Source: Marinobacterium rhizophilum
Lineage (GTDB): Bacteria > Pseudomonadota > Gammaproteobacteria > Pseudomonadales > Balneatricaceae
Length of the DNA: 64,000 bases
NCBI RefSeq assembly: GCF_024397915.1
Contig: NZ_CP073347.1
Location: 2,728,001-2,792,000, forward strand
Direction: 5' to 3'
Numbering within the stretch: the stretch's first letter is position 1; each line of letters opens with the position of its first letter. Below, piece after piece: positions 16,461 through 24,696 of this stretch. Under the pieces are notes generated by a model. That model was not told the origin of the DNA and did no database searches. It saw nothing but the letters and a program-made list of their open reading frames with translations. A program made the position numbers and the translations under genes.

Positions 16461-17417
16461 ATGAGCAACTTGAAACAGCTACTCCCGCCCCTGAATGCCC
16501 TGCGCACCTTCGAAGCGGCTGCCCGGCACGAAAGTTTCAAGGCTGCCGCCGAGGAGCTTTGCGTCACCCAGGCGGCCATCAGTCGCCAGGTCCAGACCCT
16601 GGAAGAGTTTTATAGCCTCAAACTTTTTATCCGCAGCAATCGCAAGGTGGAACTCAGCCCCGAAGGGCGCGGCCTCTACCTGGCGGCATCTGCCGCCTTG
16701 CAGCACATTGCCTCGGCCTCAGGCACCCTGTTGCAACGCAACCGCCCGGGCCATATATCACTCACCACAACAACGTCTTTCTCCCAGCTCTGGCTGCTGC
16801 CCAGGCTGAAGCAGCTGCGCAGCCAGCACCCGGAACTGCAGCTGCAACTGATCAGTGGCGAGGGCAATCCCGACTATAACGAGGGTTTCGATGCCGCCGT
16901 GACGCTCGGCATACAGGAGCACCCGCTGTATGTGTGCGAGTACCTTTTTTCGGAGGAAGTCTTCCCCGTCTGCACAGCTGAATTCGCGAGGCAGAATCCG
17001 CAGGTCGCCACCCTTAACGGGCTGCTGCAAGTACCGCTGCTGAACCTGAGTGCCGATCACTGGAAAGCCAGACTCTGGGCTCCGCTGGACTGGGCATTCT
17101 GGCTAAGGCAGCTTGAAATGACTGCCGACCTGAACCAGACAGGCATGAGTTTCAGCCATTTTCTGATGCTGCTGGATGCGGTGCACGAAGACATCGGCGT
17201 GGGCCTGGCCTGGCGTCACCTGGTACAACGACAGCTCGAGGAAGGAAAACTGGTACGTCCCGTCCGCGAGACGTACCAGGCTGATGATCGAAAGCACTAC
17301 TTTGTCTGTCGCAGGGACCGGCTAGACACCCCCGGCATGCAGACCCTGAAACACTGGCTGTTAACCCAGACTGCGCCCCTGCGCGAGTCTGCACCACCAG
17401 AGCCTGGCCACTTTTAG
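16461..17417 (+). CDS. LysR-type regulator, second paralogue of the choline-sulfate type
   Basis: This 318-residue LysR protein has a helix-turn-helix containing LRTFEAAARHESFKAAA and CVTQAAISRQVQTLE, nearly the same as the LysR at 13558, and an effector domain with the same closing motif, here GVGLAWRHLVQRQLE. It is divergent from the two SDR genes and is the best candidate for their control. The closest visible relatives in the window are the LysR proteins at 13558 and 24695, so the three arose by duplication. A 13-bp sequence is repeated three times across and past its stop codon. Its effector is unknown. Confidence 0.87.
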   Translation: MSNLKQLLPPLNALRTFEAAARHESFKAAAEELCVTQAAISRQVQTLEEFYSLKLFIRSNRKVELSPEGRGLYLAASAALQHIASASGTLLQRNRPGHISLTTTTSFSQLWLLPRLKQLRSQHPELQLQLISGEGNPDYNEGFDAAVTLGIQEHPLYVCEYLFSEEVFPVCTAEFARQNPQVATLNGLLQVPLLNLSADHWKARLWAPLDWAFWLRQLEMTADLNQTGMSFSHFLMLLDAVHEDIGVGLAWRHLVQRQLEEGKLVRPVRETYQADDRKHYFVCRRDRLDTPGMQTLKHWLLTQTAPLRESAPPEPGHF

Positions 17418-17450
17418 TGACCACTTTTAGTGACCACTTTTAGTGACCAC
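17408..17450. repeat. Three tandem copies of a 13-bp unit across the LysR stop codon
   Basis: The unit CCACTTTTAGTGA occurs three times in a row, followed by CCAC; the gene's TAG lies in the first copy. A second short direct repeat (CAGCAGGGG) follows. This looks like replication slippage. Each unit is also a near-palindrome (CACTTTTAGTG), so small hairpins are possible between two convergent genes. Confidence 0.85.
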
Positions 17451-17494
17451 AGCAGGGGTCACAGCAGGGGCCAGGGCGGCCCCCGCTCGCCCCG

Positions 17495-18829
17495 TCAAGC
17501 GCTCAGGACCTGCTCCAGCAGCTCACTGCAATCCGGCGCCTGCTCCAGGGTGTCAACCGCCGCGATAATGGCATCAATGCGGGCCTGGTCGAAGTTGACC
17601 GATGCCAGCAGCTGGAACTTGGCGCGAAACTCCTCCCGGGTCATGGCCGTGGCGGGATCGCCCTTGGCGGCGGTCACCGGGCTCTGCAATACCTGGCCGT
17701 CTTTCAGGCCGATACTGACGCGGGACAGGATCTCGCCGGGGAAGCGCGCTGACAGGTCATCAGCTTCCACGATTTCGATACAGCGGCTCACGGCCAGGAT
17801 ATCCCCGGCCTGGATGGCATCACCGGTGACCTCGTTGGGGCCTACCTGACCACGGCAGATCAATGCCGCCAGCGGGAAGGCCAGGCCGTACTGGGCTTCA
17901 TCGGCGTTGGCCGGGAAATGCCCCTGCAGGCGCATGGACTCATGGAAGGTTTCCACTTTCACATGCTCGATGGCTGTGCCATCAATCTGCGGATACTCGG
18001 CCATCAGCGCGGTAACGGCGGTCAGGGCGGGCTGGGCCCAGCGACACACCGGCCAGGGCTTGAAGTACTGGGCATCAATTTCCCAGCGTTGCCCCAGGTC
18101 CTGCCAGCAGTGCTGCACCCTTTCCATGGTGGCTGTTTCGGCCGGTGCGCCGGTGACGCCCGCCTGTGCCATAAGCAGCGCATTCAGGCCGGCGTAAGCA
18201 CCGGCACCGTGGGCATCACGCAGCATGGACGGAAAATCCACCAGGCGCATCATTGGACAACGCGGCCCGAAGTACTCGGCGATACCCAGCGCATGCAAGA
18301 AGGTGTCCTCATCCAGCCCCAGCAGCCGGGCTCCGCCGCACACCACACCCAGCCCCGAAAACGCGCCGGATGCGTGGTACTCGGGCGCCGTATCCATCAG
18401 CGCCACACCGGCACGCAGCGCGGTTTCGTAAGCAACGGTGAGCGCCGCCAGAAACTCAGGCCCGCTGATATCGCGCCCCTGGGCTCGGCAGGCGTCCACC
18501 AGCGCCAGCAGCGCCGGCACCACCGTGGCGCCAGCATGCCCCTTGGACGTGAAGTGACCTTCATGGGCATCCAGGCTGTCGATGCAAAAACCACCGACCC
18601 AGGCAGCGCCCAGCGGATGCACCGGACTGCCGTCAAACAGCAGCCGGCTGCCGAGCCGCCCCGGCGCATAGTGCGCGCGGGCATAGTTGCGAACACACTC
18701 GGTAGTGTTGTTTTTCACAGCGCCGGCGGCCACGCCGAGGATATCCAGCAACGCGGTGCTCAGCAGGTAACGGGTATGGGCGGGAACCTCGGCAAAGCTC
18801 AAATCCTGAACAAATCGGTACAAGGACAT
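17495..18829 (-). CDS. MmgE/PrpD family protein
   Basis: This 444-residue protein has the all-alpha MmgE/PrpD N-terminal domain and a smaller C-terminal domain. Recognisable segments are LLDILGVAAGAVKN near the start, GGFCIDSLDAHEGHF (in place of the usual N-x-x-D-D/H signature) and SKGHAGATVVPALLA, where SxGHxG-type residues bind the substrate. The family includes 2-methylcitrate dehydratase, cis-aconitate decarboxylase and an iminodisuccinate epimerase, so a dehydratase, decarboxylase or epimerase acting on a di- or tricarboxylate is likely. No prpC or prpB is near, which argues against the methylcitrate cycle. It is the last gene of the ProVWX operon, apart from a terminator between them. 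Confidence 0.85.
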   Translation of the reverse strand: MSLYRFVQDLSFAEVPAHTRYLLSTALLDILGVAAGAVKNNTTECVRNYARAHYAPGRLGSRLLFDGSPVHPLGAAWVGGFCIDSLDAHEGHFTSKGHAGATVVPALLALVDACRAQGRDISGPEFLAALTVAYETALRAGVALMDTAPEYHASGAFSGLGVVCGGARLLGLDEDTFLHALGIAEYFGPRCPMMRLVDFPSMLRDAHGAGAYAGLNALLMAQAGVTGAPAETATMERVQHCWQDLGQRWEIDAQYFKPWPVCRWAQPALTAVTALMAEYPQIDGTAIEHVKVETFHESMRLQGHFPANADEAQYGLAFPLAALICRGQVGPNEVTGDAIQAGDILAVSRCIEIVEADDLSARFPGEILSRVSIGLKDGQVLQSPVTAAKGDPATAMTREEFRAKFQLLASVNFDQARIDAIIAAVDTLEQAPDCSELLEQVLSA

Positions 18830-18851
18830 GGTGCAATCTCAACCTGAAGAC

Positions 18852-18881
18852 AAAAAAAGGGGCCCGAAGGCCCCCAAAAAA
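18852..18881 (-). terminator. Terminator after the ProX-type gene
   Basis: A GC-only 6-bp stem with a CGAA loop has seven A on its left and six A on its right, so on the minus strand the hairpin is followed by seven T. It lies 14 bp past the stop of the binding-protein gene. It should end or attenuate the proVWX transcript before the MmgE/PrpD gene, which may then be expressed at a lower level or by read-through. Confidence 0.85.
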
Positions 18882-18895
18882 GACCTGCTTTAAAC

Positions 18896-19921
18896 TCAGT
18901 TGGACTCGGTGCGTGCCTGGGCCAACCAGCTGTCGAACTGATCACGGTGGGCGGCAATCCACTCCTGCGCATGACGCTTGATGTCATCCATGGATTTTTC
19001 GCCATCCTGCATTTTCAGGTTCTGAGCACTTTCGTCAGCCGCGGAAATCTGCACCTGGCCGAGGAAAGCCCTGGCCGCCGGGTGATCTTCGGCAAACTCG
19101 CGTCCCATTACGGCCATCACCTTGTCGACCGCAAAGCCCAGGTTCTTGCCCTCGAAGGAGGTGTTGATATCGTTGTTGCCATCCGGCAGATCGGTGCGGG
19201 GCACTTCCAGCCAGACCACATCCTTGCCTTCGACCAGTACACCGGCGATCCACTGCGGCACCCAGGTGTAGTACAGAATCGACTTGCCTTCGTTGTAACG
19301 GGTGATGGTATCGGCCATCAGCGCGAAGTAGGAGCCGCGGTTGTGGGTTACGGTGTCTTCCAGCCCGTACGCCTGCAGGTGGTGATCGATAATCAGTTCG
19401 CAACCCCAGCCCGGGTTACAGCCGGTCAGATCCGCCTTGCCGTCGTCGTTGGAGTCAAACAGCTTGGCGATCTCGGGCTTTTTCAGGTCGTCGAGGGAGG
19501 TAATGCCGTGCTCGTCTGCGGTTTTCTTGTCGATCAGGTAGCCCTGCAACACGCCTGGAATCACGCTGCCGGCCTTGACCATGGTCTCGTCGCCGCCGGC
19601 CTTCTGGTAGAAGGTATCGTGCAACTGATCCCACAGATGCACGCTGAAGTCCGCATCGCCGTAAGACAGTGCCATCATCATGGTGGCGTATTCGGTTTCC
19701 TTGGGCTCCTCGACTTCGTAGCCCAGTTCTTTCAGGCCAGCGATAGCCACTTCCCCACGAAAACGCTCTTCAGCGATGGATGGGAAGATCGGCGTCACGG
19801 ATTCGCCCTTGCCAGGCAGTTCGTCGGCCTGGGTGGCGCCAGTCAGCAGCAGCGCGCCGAGGGACACAGCCGCGGTCAGGGTGCGTGTACGGGTCAGAAA
19901 AGTATCGAGTTGGGTGCGCAT
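18896..19921 (-). CDS. proX: ProX-type periplasmic binding protein of the betaine ABC transporter
   Basis: This 341-residue protein has a signal peptide (LGALLLTGATQA, cleavage near residue 32), followed by the same domain as the SBP at 12263. TGCNPGWGCE, YYTWVPQWI and VHLWDQLHDTFYQ are conserved and supply the aromatic cage for a quaternary amine. AGGAG lies 8 bases before the ATG. It is 30 bp downstream of proW in a proV-proW-proX operon. The substrate is probably glycine betaine or a related N-methylated amino acid, to be used as a nutrient or osmolyte; the neighbouring Rieske oxygenase suggests use as a nutrient. Confidence 0.9.
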   Translation of the reverse strand: MRTQLDTFLTRTRTLTAAVSLGALLLTGATQADELPGKGESVTPIFPSIAEERFRGEVAIAGLKELGYEVEEPKETEYATMMMALSYGDADFSVHLWDQLHDTFYQKAGGDETMVKAGSVIPGVLQGYLIDKKTADEHGITSLDDLKKPEIAKLFDSNDDGKADLTGCNPGWGCELIIDHHLQAYGLEDTVTHNRGSYFALMADTITRYNEGKSILYYTWVPQWIAGVLVEGKDVVWLEVPRTDLPDGNNDINTSFEGKNLGFAVDKVMAVMGREFAEDHPAARAFLGQVQISAADESAQNLKMQDGEKSMDDIKRHAQEWIAAHRDQFDSWLAQARTESN

Positions 19922-19951
19922 GAGCGTACTCCTGATAGGGTTTTATTGTTG

Positions 19952-20911
19952 TTAAGGGTTGGTTCGAACTGCGCTGTTAGTGCCACGACCACCGCGACAC
20001 AGGCGCACACAGAGTCCCACGGGGCCACTTTCGTACCAGCGCAGGGTGTTACTGACATCGGAACGCTCGCCGATTGCCTGGGTCAGGCGGTCCAGGAAGA
20101 TGGCCAGCAGCACCAGGCCAACACCACCGACGGTGGCCAGGCCCATGTCCAGGCGGCCGATGCCGCGCAGTACCATCTGGCCAAGCCCGCCGACCGCGAT
20201 CATGGAGGCGATCACCACCATGGACAGGGAGAGCATCAGCGTCTGGTTCAGACCCGCCATGATGGTGGGCATGGCCAGCGGCAGCTGTACCTTGAACAGC
20301 ATCTGGCGCGGCGTGCAGCCAAAGGCCCGGCCGGCTTCCACCTTGTCCGCCGGCACCTGGCGGATGCCGAGATTGGTCAGGCGCACCAGCGGTGGCAACG
20401 CAAAGATAATGGTCACCAGTACGCCCGGCACGTTACCGATACCGAACAGCATGACCACCGGCACCAGGTAGACGAACGCCGGCAGGGTCTGCATCGCATC
20501 GAGCGCGGGTCGCACAAAGCGTTCGGTGCGATCGCTGCGGGCACAGAGAATCCCCAGGGGTACGCCGAACAGGGCGCAGAAGAAGACCGAGGTCAGCACC
20601 AGCGACAAGGTCGTCATGGACTCGGACCAGACCCCGATCAGGCCCAGGAAAAACAGCGTAATGGCGCAGAATACCCCCATGCGCTTGCCCGCCAGCTGCC
20701 AGCCCAGCAGGCTGCCGAGCAGGATGCCGATGAGCGGCGGCGGCGACTGCAGTGCGAATTCGATGCCGTTCAGCACCTGGTCAATCGGCCAGCGGATGGC
20801 ACGGAAAAAGCCGCGGAAGTTCTGCACCAGGTAGTTGAGTACGGATTCGACCCACTCTCCCAGCGGCAGGTGAAGATACTGAAACGGATCAAGCAAACTG
20901 AATTCAGACAT
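19952..20911 (-). CDS. proW: ProW-type betaine ABC transporter permease
   Basis: This 319-residue inner-membrane permease has a soluble N-terminal part (LGEWVESVLNYLVQNF and IDQVLNGIEF are typical of ProW), then about seven helices. The cytoplasmic coupling helix EAGRAFGCTPRQMLFKVQLP fits the EAA loop that docks on ProV. The remaining sequence IMAGLNQTLMLSLSMVVIASMI is the conserved membrane core. GAGGA precedes the ATG, and proV ends 27 bp upstream. It probably serves both ProX-type proteins in the window, because no other permease of this class is present. Confidence 0.92.
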   Translation of the reverse strand: MSEFSLLDPFQYLHLPLGEWVESVLNYLVQNFRGFFRAIRWPIDQVLNGIEFALQSPPPLIGILLGSLLGWQLAGKRMGVFCAITLFFLGLIGVWSESMTTLSLVLTSVFFCALFGVPLGILCARSDRTERFVRPALDAMQTLPAFVYLVPVVMLFGIGNVPGVLVTIIFALPPLVRLTNLGIRQVPADKVEAGRAFGCTPRQMLFKVQLPLAMPTIMAGLNQTLMLSLSMVVIASMIAVGGLGQMVLRGIGRLDMGLATVGGVGLVLLAIFLDRLTQAIGERSDVSNTLRWYESGPVGLCVRLCRGGRGTNSAVRTNP

Positions 20912-20938
20912 CTGACGTCCTCTTGAAAACTGGCGGTT

Positions 20939-22120
20939 TTATTGATGGCTCAGCGTCTGCAGCAGCAGGCTCTTGGAAATGGTGCCAAGGAAGGCGCCCT
21001 GGCTGTCCAGCACTGGCAGCGGGTATGCCGTGTCTGCCACCAGGTTCATCACCTCGTGCAGCGGCGTATCACTGCGCACGCTCAGGGGTTCGGCGACCCG
21101 GTGGGCATCCAGCGCAGCCATATCCGGCACCTGGCCCCCAAAGTCACCACCGCTGACGATGCCCTGCAGCTGCTCCTGCTCGTCCACCAGGTAACGGAAC
21201 GGAATATCTGCAGACGCATCCAGCAGATTGATGCTGCCGTTGAGCTTGATCAGGCTGCGCGGGTCTTTTTTGGCGATATCGCCGGCCTTGAGGATCTTGG
21301 AGATATCCACACCCTTGAAGAAGGTTTCAACGTAGTCATCCGCCGGGTTGCTGAGGATCTCCTGCGGACTGCCGATCTGCACGATGCGCCCGCCCTCCAT
21401 GATGGCGATACGGTCGCCAATGCGAATGGCCTCATCCAGGTCGTGGGAAATAAAGATGATGGTGCGTTCCTGTTCCTTCTGCAGCCGGATCAGCTCGCCC
21501 TGCATTTCATAGCGGATCAGCGGATCGAGCGCCGAGAAGGCTTCGTCCATCAGCAGAATCGTGGGGTCGTTGGTCAGCGCCCGTGCCAGGCCGACGCGCT
21601 GCTGCATGCCGCCGGACAGCTGGTGCGGGAAGCTCGATCCGTGCTCGCCCAGGCCCACCTGGGACAGGGCTTCCTGCGCCCTGGCGTGGCGTTCACCTTC
21701 GGCAACGCCGGAAATTTCCAGGCCAAAGGCTGCGTTTTCCAGCACCGACATGTGGGGCATCAGGGCGAAGGACTGGAACACCATGCTCATGTCCTTGCGA
21801 CGTACATCCAGCAGATCCTTGTCACCCAGGCGGGTAATATCACGGCCATTCAGGGAGATGGTGCCGGAGGTCGGCTCGATCAGCCGGTTCAGCAGTCGCA
21901 CCAGGGTGGACTTGCCGGAGCCCGACAACCCCATGATGACAAATATCTCGCCTTTTTTAACCGAGAAACTGGCATCAAAAACCCCGATAACCTGACCGGT
22001 TTTTTCGAATATCTCGTCTTTATTGGCGCCCTGCTCCAGCATTTTCATGGCGGTGTCAGGCTCAGCCCCAAAGACCTTGTAGACATTCTTTATACTGAGT
22101 ATTTCGCTTGAATCAGTCAT
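20939..22120 (-). CDS. proV: ProV-type betaine ABC transporter ATPase with CBS domains
   Basis: This 393-residue ATPase has the ProV-specific N-terminal extension (NVYKVFGAEPDTAMKML), Walker A GLSGSGKST, signature LSGGMQQR, Walker B ILLMDEAFSALD and the switch histidine in FISHDLDEA. Two C-terminal CBS repeats (about residues 275-390) match the osmosensing or nucleotide-sensing tail of ProV and OpuA. GAGGG lies before the ATG. It is the first gene of the operon; its promoter should lie in 22121-22304, where two inverted repeats are visible. The operon supplies the uptake arm for the Rieske-based breakdown pathway next to it. Confidence 0.94.
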   Translation of the reverse strand: MTDSSEILSIKNVYKVFGAEPDTAMKMLEQGANKDEIFEKTGQVIGVFDASFSVKKGEIFVIMGLSGSGKSTLVRLLNRLIEPTSGTISLNGRDITRLGDKDLLDVRRKDMSMVFQSFALMPHMSVLENAAFGLEISGVAEGERHARAQEALSQVGLGEHGSSFPHQLSGGMQQRVGLARALTNDPTILLMDEAFSALDPLIRYEMQGELIRLQKEQERTIIFISHDLDEAIRIGDRIAIMEGGRIVQIGSPQEILSNPADDYVETFFKGVDISKILKAGDIAKKDPRSLIKLNGSINLLDASADIPFRYLVDEQEQLQGIVSGGDFGGQVPDMAALDAHRVAEPLSVRSDTPLHEVMNLVADTAYPLPVLDSQGAFLGTISKSLLLQTLSHQ

Positions 22121-22204
22121 GTATCCCTCGGTTCTAACATTATTCTGCGGGGTTCATGGCAATAAAGGGCAAGCAACAAAACATCGAAGGTGCTTTGTTA
22201 ATCG

Positions 22205-22225
22205 CAATAAACCGGTGCGTTATTG
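22205..22225. promoter_or_regulatory. Inverted repeat upstream of proV
   Basis: CAATAA and TTATTG arms are separated by nine bases, about 85 bp upstream of the proV start in an AT-rich stretch. It is a candidate operator or part of the promoter. It does not follow the AAC-N5-GTT spacing of the site at 22294. Confidence 0.35.
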
Positions 22226-22293
22226 TTATTCAATGATTATTAATTTATGGATAAAGGCCCCGGGCGTCCAACGACATTTGCTGCCTTAAAACC

Positions 22294-22308
22294 ATAACCG
22301 TTCGTTAT
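22294..22308. promoter_or_regulatory. ATAAC-N5-GTTAT site upstream of proV
   Basis: ATAAC-CGTTC-GTTAT matches the site at 25775-25789 exactly in both half-sites and fits the LysR T-N11-A pattern. It overlaps the stop codon of the EamA gene, 174 bp upstream of proV. This fits an upstream activation site for the LysR protein at 24695. Confidence 0.5.
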
Positions 22309-23198
22309 GATGGCACTCTGCTCCCGCGGTTGCGTGACAGCAGCACGGCCGCGATCACCACCATGGCGCCTCCGGCGAGCAGCGACGGGGTCATTTGCTC
22401 TCCCACCAGCAGCACCGCAATGGTGACCGCCACGATGGGCTCCAGGGTCGACAGGGTTGAGGCATCCGAGGCACCGATGCGCGGCGAGCCACTGACAAAG
22501 GTTGCGATCGGCAGGATGGTGGCAAACAGCGCCAGCCCCACACAGGCCGACCAGCCCAGCGGCGTCTGCGGCACGCTGCCCCCTTTGAGCCACCAGGCAC
22601 AGCCAAAGGTCAGGGCGCCACCGAGCAGGATCACCGTGGCCGAGCACAGCGGATTCTGCGGTGCTACCCGGGCCGTACCGTAAATGATGGCAGCACCGTA
22701 GCTCAGTGCCGCGAACAGCGCCCAGCCAATACCGGCCAGGTCACCCTGTACATGCAGCCCCGTCGCCACGATAACGCCGCCACAGGCCAGGCACAGGCTC
22801 AGCAGACGGCCCGAACTCGCTTTCTCGTTCTGAAACAGAATCGCATACAGCGTGACGAAAGCCGGAAAGGAAAACATCAGGATCACTGCCAGGCTGATGG
22901 AGGTACTGCGGCTGGCGCTGTAATACCCCAGCGCCGAGGTCGCATAACCGACCCCCACCAGCAGCGTCGGCCCCAGCAGGCGCAGCGACGGCAGGCGCAC
23001 GCGCTTTGCCTTGAGCCACAGCAGCATCATGACGCTGGCCAGCGAGAAACGAATCAGCAGCAGCCCGACAGGGTCGGCGCCGGCGGCATAGGCAAAGTAA
23101 GCGAAGAAAGGCTGCAGGCCGTAACAAAAGGCGGCCAGAAGCACCAGCGCGAAGCCCCGAAGGTACTCCTGCTGGTAATTGGGTTCAAAGGTTTGCAT
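22305..23198 (-). CDS. EamA/DMT-family membrane transporter
   Basis: This roughly 297-residue protein has ten predicted helices in two EamA repeats (about residues 10-140 and 150-285). It shows the family pattern of a small-residue-rich first helix, an IRFSLAS segment in helix two, and TLSTLEPIVAVTIAVLLVGE in the second repeat. Family members export amino acids, purines or other small metabolites, and some import. The ATG at 23198 was chosen because it starts at the usual family position; the ribosome site is weak. It lies 66 bp after the Rieske oxygenase gene, so it is probably in that operon and may move a product or related substrate. Confidence 0.85.
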   Translation of the reverse strand: MQTFEPNYQQEYLRGFALVLLAAFCYGLQPFFAYFAYAAGADPVGLLLIRFSLASVMMLLWLKAKRVRLPSLRLLGPTLLVGVGYATSALGYYSASRSTSISLAVILMFSFPAFVTLYAILFQNEKASSGRLLSLCLACGGVIVATGLHVQGDLAGIGWALFAALSYGAAIIYGTARVAPQNPLCSATVILLGGALTFGCAWWLKGGSVPQTPLGWSACVGLALFATILPIATFVSGSPRIGASDASTLSTLEPIVAVTIAVLLVGEQMTPSLLAGGAMVVIAAVLLSRNRGSRVPS

Positions 23199-23264
23199 GC
23201 GTTCAGTCCCGCAAGCGAGGCAGAAAGGCCCCCATGCCGGCCGGCACGGGGGCATCATCGGAAA

Positions 23265-24476
23265 CTAGTCGGCGAGCTTTTTCTGCATGGTGGCGCAGTA
23301 CCAGTCGACAAACTGGCAGACACCGTTTTCCGCCAGGTCCGAGAAGGGTCCGGGGATATAGGACGGCGAGCTTACGCCTCTGAAGGTTTCCTCAACCAGC
23401 TGGCGATCCTGGTCATTGGTGGCCAGCCAGACCTTGGTCAGGGTGTCCAGATCGTAGTCCTTGCCTTCTTCGGCACCGGCGGGCACCAGCCACTTGGTGG
23501 TCACCAGGGTTTCACCCGGGCCCAGCGGCAGGATGCGGAAACTCAGCGCATGATCACCCAGGAAGTGGTTCCAGGTGGATGGATAGCGGAAGTACAGCAG
23601 CGCGCCGATATTCTCTTCATCGGTGTTATCCAGCCGCCCCTTGACCGCAGGCTTGCCGTTCATGGTGTAGCTGACCGCATCCTTGAACAGCGGGATGCGG
23701 GTCATGCGATGGTAGCCATTGGGGTCCATTACCAGGCGGCTCGGCAGGCCCGCCGCTTCGCAACGATCCCAGTATTCCACCAGCTCGGCGCTTTCGGCAC
23801 CGCCCACACCGGCCACGGCCAGGTTTTCCATAAAGGAGTTCAGCAGCTCGGGGTGAGCACCGTCGCAGTGGTAACATTCGCGGTTGTTCTCGAACACCAG
23901 TTTCCAGTTGCCCTTTTCCACCAGGTTGGACTCAAAGGCCACCTTGCAGTTATCCAGGTTATGGGGCTCGATAAAGGGCGCCAGCTCTGCACGGAACACA
24001 GCAAAATCCGGGGCATTTTTAGCAACGCAGACATAGATATAGCTGTTGACGACTTCGCAGTGCACCGGCTCCAGGCCGTGGTCACTGGTAATGAAATTCT
24101 CGCCCATGTTGGCGGCAAACAGCAGCTTGCCGTCCAGGTCGTAGGTCCAGCGGTGGTAAGGACACACCAGCTTGGCTACCTTGCCCTGGGCCTCGGAGCA
24201 GATGCGTGAGCCACGATGACGACAGGCGTTGTGGAAGGCGCGCACATCGCCCTTGCTGTCCCGCACCACCAGGACCGGGTACTTGCCGATTTGCAGCGTC
24301 AGGTATTCACCGGCCTTGGGGATCTCGAAGCTGTGACCGGCAAAAATCCATTCCTTGTGCCAGATCTGTTCCAGATCCTGCTGATAGACATCAGGGTCCG
24401 AGTACAGCTCGCTGCTCAGAGCGTGGCGGGGCTTGCGCTGATTGATCAGGGCCAGTGTCTTCGCTTTTGTTGTCAT
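23265..24476 (-). CDS. Rieske non-haem iron oxygenase, GbcA-like N-demethylase alpha subunit
   Basis: This 403-residue protein closely resembles the glycine betaine monooxygenase oxygenase GbcA. The Rieske cluster ligands are in CRHRGS (Cys85, His87) and CPYHRW (Cys105, His108). The mononuclear iron site is in NNRECYHCDGAHPEL (His203 and His208), and NDQDRQ lies in the C-terminal part. GbcA removes one methyl from glycine betaine as formaldehyde using O2 and electrons from GbcB. The matching reductase is at 29829. GGAG lies eight bases before the ATG. Glycine betaine is a plausible substrate, but the other genes here do not match the known dimethylglycine and sarcosine steps, so another betaine is equally possible. 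Confidence 0.9.
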   Translation of the reverse strand: MTTKAKTLALINQRKPRHALSSELYSDPDVYQQDLEQIWHKEWIFAGHSFEIPKAGEYLTLQIGKYPVLVVRDSKGDVRAFHNACRHRGSRICSEAQGKVAKLVCPYHRWTYDLDGKLLFAANMGENFITSDHGLEPVHCEVVNSYIYVCVAKNAPDFAVFRAELAPFIEPHNLDNCKVAFESNLVEKGNWKLVFENNRECYHCDGAHPELLNSFMENLAVAGVGGAESAELVEYWDRCEAAGLPSRLVMDPNGYHRMTRIPLFKDAVSYTMNGKPAVKGRLDNTDEENIGALLYFRYPSTWNHFLGDHALSFRILPLGPGETLVTTKWLVPAGAEEGKDYDLDTLTKVWLATNDQDRQLVEETFRGVSSPSYIPGPFSDLAENGVCQFVDWYCATMQKKLAD

Positions 24477-24681
24477 ACTCTTAACTCCAATCACAGCGGG
24501 AATTGCAGATATTGTAACGCCGGCATGGGACATTGCCCTGCCGAGTCAGGATTTGTAGCCCGTCTGTCCCCGTGACGCCTTTTGTGGCAAGCTGCATTGG
24601 GACAGGGCTATGGCGAAACCGTTGCAGTTAGTCTAAAAGCGGGCCTGTATCGGGCAAAGCGACTTTTTATCAGGGTTTTTA

Positions 24682-24696
24682 AATACGTATCGTTAT
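24682..24696. promoter_or_regulatory. Operator-like site at the LysR start
   Basis: AATACGTATCGTTAT matches 12 of 15 positions of the site at 25775-25789, with the right half GTATC-GTTAT closely kept. It overlaps the ATG at 24695 and lies about 205 bp from the Rieske gene start. It could mediate autoregulation. If so, translation may begin at the later ATG at 24734. Confidence 0.4.

Noticed and set aside
17495..18829. Calling MmgE/PrpD a 2-methylcitrate dehydratase
   Set aside because: No prpB, prpC or acnD lies nearby, and the gene follows a betaine transporter.
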